Below, piece after piece: positions 63,127 through 64,000 of a DNA stretch of 64,000 nucleotides. Under the pieces are notes generated by a model. That model was not told the DNA's origin. It searched no databases and saw only the letters and a program-made list of their open reading frames with translations. The position numbers were made by a program, and so were the translations under genes. Numbering within the stretch: the first letter of the stretch is position 1; each line of letters starts with the position of its first letter. This DNA comes from Bacillota bacterium (GTDB lineage: Bacteria; Bacillota; UBA4882; UBA8346). The stretch lies in NCBI GenBank assembly GCA_023435225.1, contig JAEYRX010000096.1, positions 128,340 through 192,339 of the forward strand, in the 5' to 3' direction.

Positions 63127-63226
63127 AGAGAAACTTCAAACTAAAATTCCAATCAAAGTCGAAGCCGAAAAAGCGCTCAACGCCGCATTGGCGGTACTGG
63201 TAAAAGCCATCAAAGCGGTGGCCTAA
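63119..63226 (+). CDS. small 35-aa basic peptide, probably remnant
   Basis: ATG at 63119 overlaps the end of the KilA-N frame by 8 bp and encodes MNKEKLQTKIPIKVEAEKAL then an Ala/Val-rich end. It has good helix propensity but no clear ribosome site. Either a translationally coupled small gene or a leftover of the decayed region. Confidence 0.3.
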   Translation: MNKEKLQTKIPIKVEAEKALNAALAVLVKAIKAVA

Positions 63227-63356
63227 TAAAGGGAATGAAGTTAAAGAAGGTTTTATCGGCTCTATAAAATCGTTAATTTGTATTAAGTTAATAATTAAAT
63301 GTAAGAAAGCATAAATCAACTTGTTTGTTTAATTATTGAAGTGAATAAATATAAAA

Positions 63357-63620
63357 ATAATGTGGATAATTGAATAACTGATGTGGATAATTAAATAATG
63401 CACATGGATAATATAACAAACCACATTGATAATTACAAAAACCACATGGGTAATCGAATAAATGATATCAATAATTGAATAATCAATATTGATAATTGAA
63501 AAACCCACCTGGATAATTAGATTATTCACATGAATAACAAAATTATCCACATTGATTTAAAAGAAACCACATTGTTTTTGCAAAAAGCATATTGATTTTA
63601 ATAAAACAATATTAAATTTA
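63357..63620. repeat. 21-bp-period array of DnaA-box-like sites
   Basis: At least nine consecutive 21-bp units of the type TGGATAATTGAATAA+6, degenerating to 20 bp at the right. Several units contain TGTGGATAA or close variants, the complement of the DnaA box TTATCCACA, and one exact TTATCCACA lies at about 63546. Read on the minus strand the array gives seven-residue repeats like YSIIHI, but no ribosome site or coding bias supports a gene. Confidence 0.7.
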
Positions 63621-63640
63621 AAGAAAAGAGGTAATTTATA

Positions 63641-64000
63641 ATGGCAAATAAAATGAAGAAAAAATTTAATTAAAGTTTCACATCCTTAATGCCGGCTGTG
63701 AATTAACTTTGTAGTATCTTCTTCATTTTATAAATCAAGGAAATATGTTGAATTTAGAAGTGTTGACCTTAAGAACCAAAATTCAACATATTTAATCAAA
63801 TTCTTATGCGGAAAAGATTAATGATGTTAAAGTAATGCTGGCCGGTTTAAACACTAATACCGAACGTTTAGCGAAACGGGGTATCACCGCCGAATTTATC
63901 ACCAAATTACAGACTTTACATGACGAAGCCAAAGCCCTTGATAATGAACAGGAAGCCCTGAAAGCCCGGCAAAAAGAGAAATCCGACGCCCTCAACAAAA
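63641..64000 (+). pseudogene. broken coiled-coil protein gene (runs off the window)
   Basis: AGAGG precedes ATG 63641, which gives MANKMKKKFN and then TAA at 63671. From 63796 another frame is open to the edge: SYAEKINDVKVMLAGLNTN, then TERLAKRGITAEF and a Lys/Glu/Ala-rich coiled coil. The two halves look like one gene split by about 120 bp holding an inverted repeat AAATATGTTGAATTT / AAATTCAACATATTT (63741-63755, 63779-63793). Family not recognised. Confidence 0.5.

Noticed and set aside
63329..63550. 73-residue minus-strand gene with Ile-rich heptapeptide repeats
   Set aside because: It is explained by the 21-bp repeat read in one frame, with no ribosome site; kept only as an alternative reading.
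63357..63620. CRISPR array
   Set aside because: Units are 21 bp, degenerate and contiguous without spacers, and there are no cas genes.

Overview
The window looks like chromosomal DNA of an AT-rich, spore-forming, Gram-negative-type (diderm) Firmicutes relative; a Hydrogenispora/Limnochordia-like lineage is my guess, inferred rather than proven. Evidence for Firmicutes is the acpS-nnr-alr run, strong GGAGG ribosome sites, TTG/GTG starts, TTGACA/TATAAT promoters, and a LysM-GH18 protein of the kind found on spores. Evidence for an outer membrane is a Pal/OmpA-type protein with eight IPT-like repeats (3858-6545), a beta-barrel protein ending in Phe (32873-33661) and a phosphoheptose isomerase (61599-62183).

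Layout. 1-2340: KhtTU-like K+/H+ antiporter operon on the minus strand, a TrkA remnant and a 41-residue membrane protein. 2633-10587: solitary DNA methyltransferase, IPT-OmpA envelope protein, GT-C glycosyltransferase, nitroreductase, CheR. 10692-18006: acpS-nnr-alr, a lipoyl-like domain without its lysine, a DOMON-type surface protein, and an 870-residue fusion of a class III aminotransferase with an acyl-ACP-reductase-like domain. 18453-26163: a six-gene operon resembling group 4 membrane [NiFe] hydrogenase, whose catalytic subunit has lost all four metal-binding cysteines, so it is probably an Ehr-type ion-translocating oxidoreductase. 26377-30290: GT4 glycosyltransferase and a nucleotidyltransferase fused to a degenerate phosphomannomutase.

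30322-33976 is a tRNA region (Ser-TGA, Ser-GCT, Arg-ACG, Arg-CCT) carrying VapBC, a phage-type protein, a beta-barrel protein and tandem fragments of the tRNA-Arg gene. 34086-41559: Uma2-family protein, NifB-like radical SAM protein without nitrogenase genes, potABCD, a DUF2937 protein and flagellin. 41795-52935: TIM-barrel-like protein, DUF4349 protein, second nitroreductase, iorAB, a secreted protein, a toxin-antitoxin-like pair, phosphoglucomutase, Ogt. 52956-55396: a 2TM SLATT-like protein, a compact structured-RNA candidate, a CapV-like patatin phospholipase and YmaF, a possible defence locus. 55658-62183: LysM-GH18, Dam methylase, an ECF sigma / membrane protein / Yip1 / CreD operon, and gmhA. 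62184-64000 is decayed: a KilA-N protein with an internal deletion, a 21-bp-period array of DnaA-box-like sites, and a broken coiled-coil gene at the edge.

Intergenic DNA is rich in palindromes: three 98-bp MITE-like elements flanked by CTAA/TTAG, hairpins built from CACAGAG, CACGAA or ATTAACACGG words, and composite repeats shared by distant loci. All functions are from reading the sequence; no database search was run.
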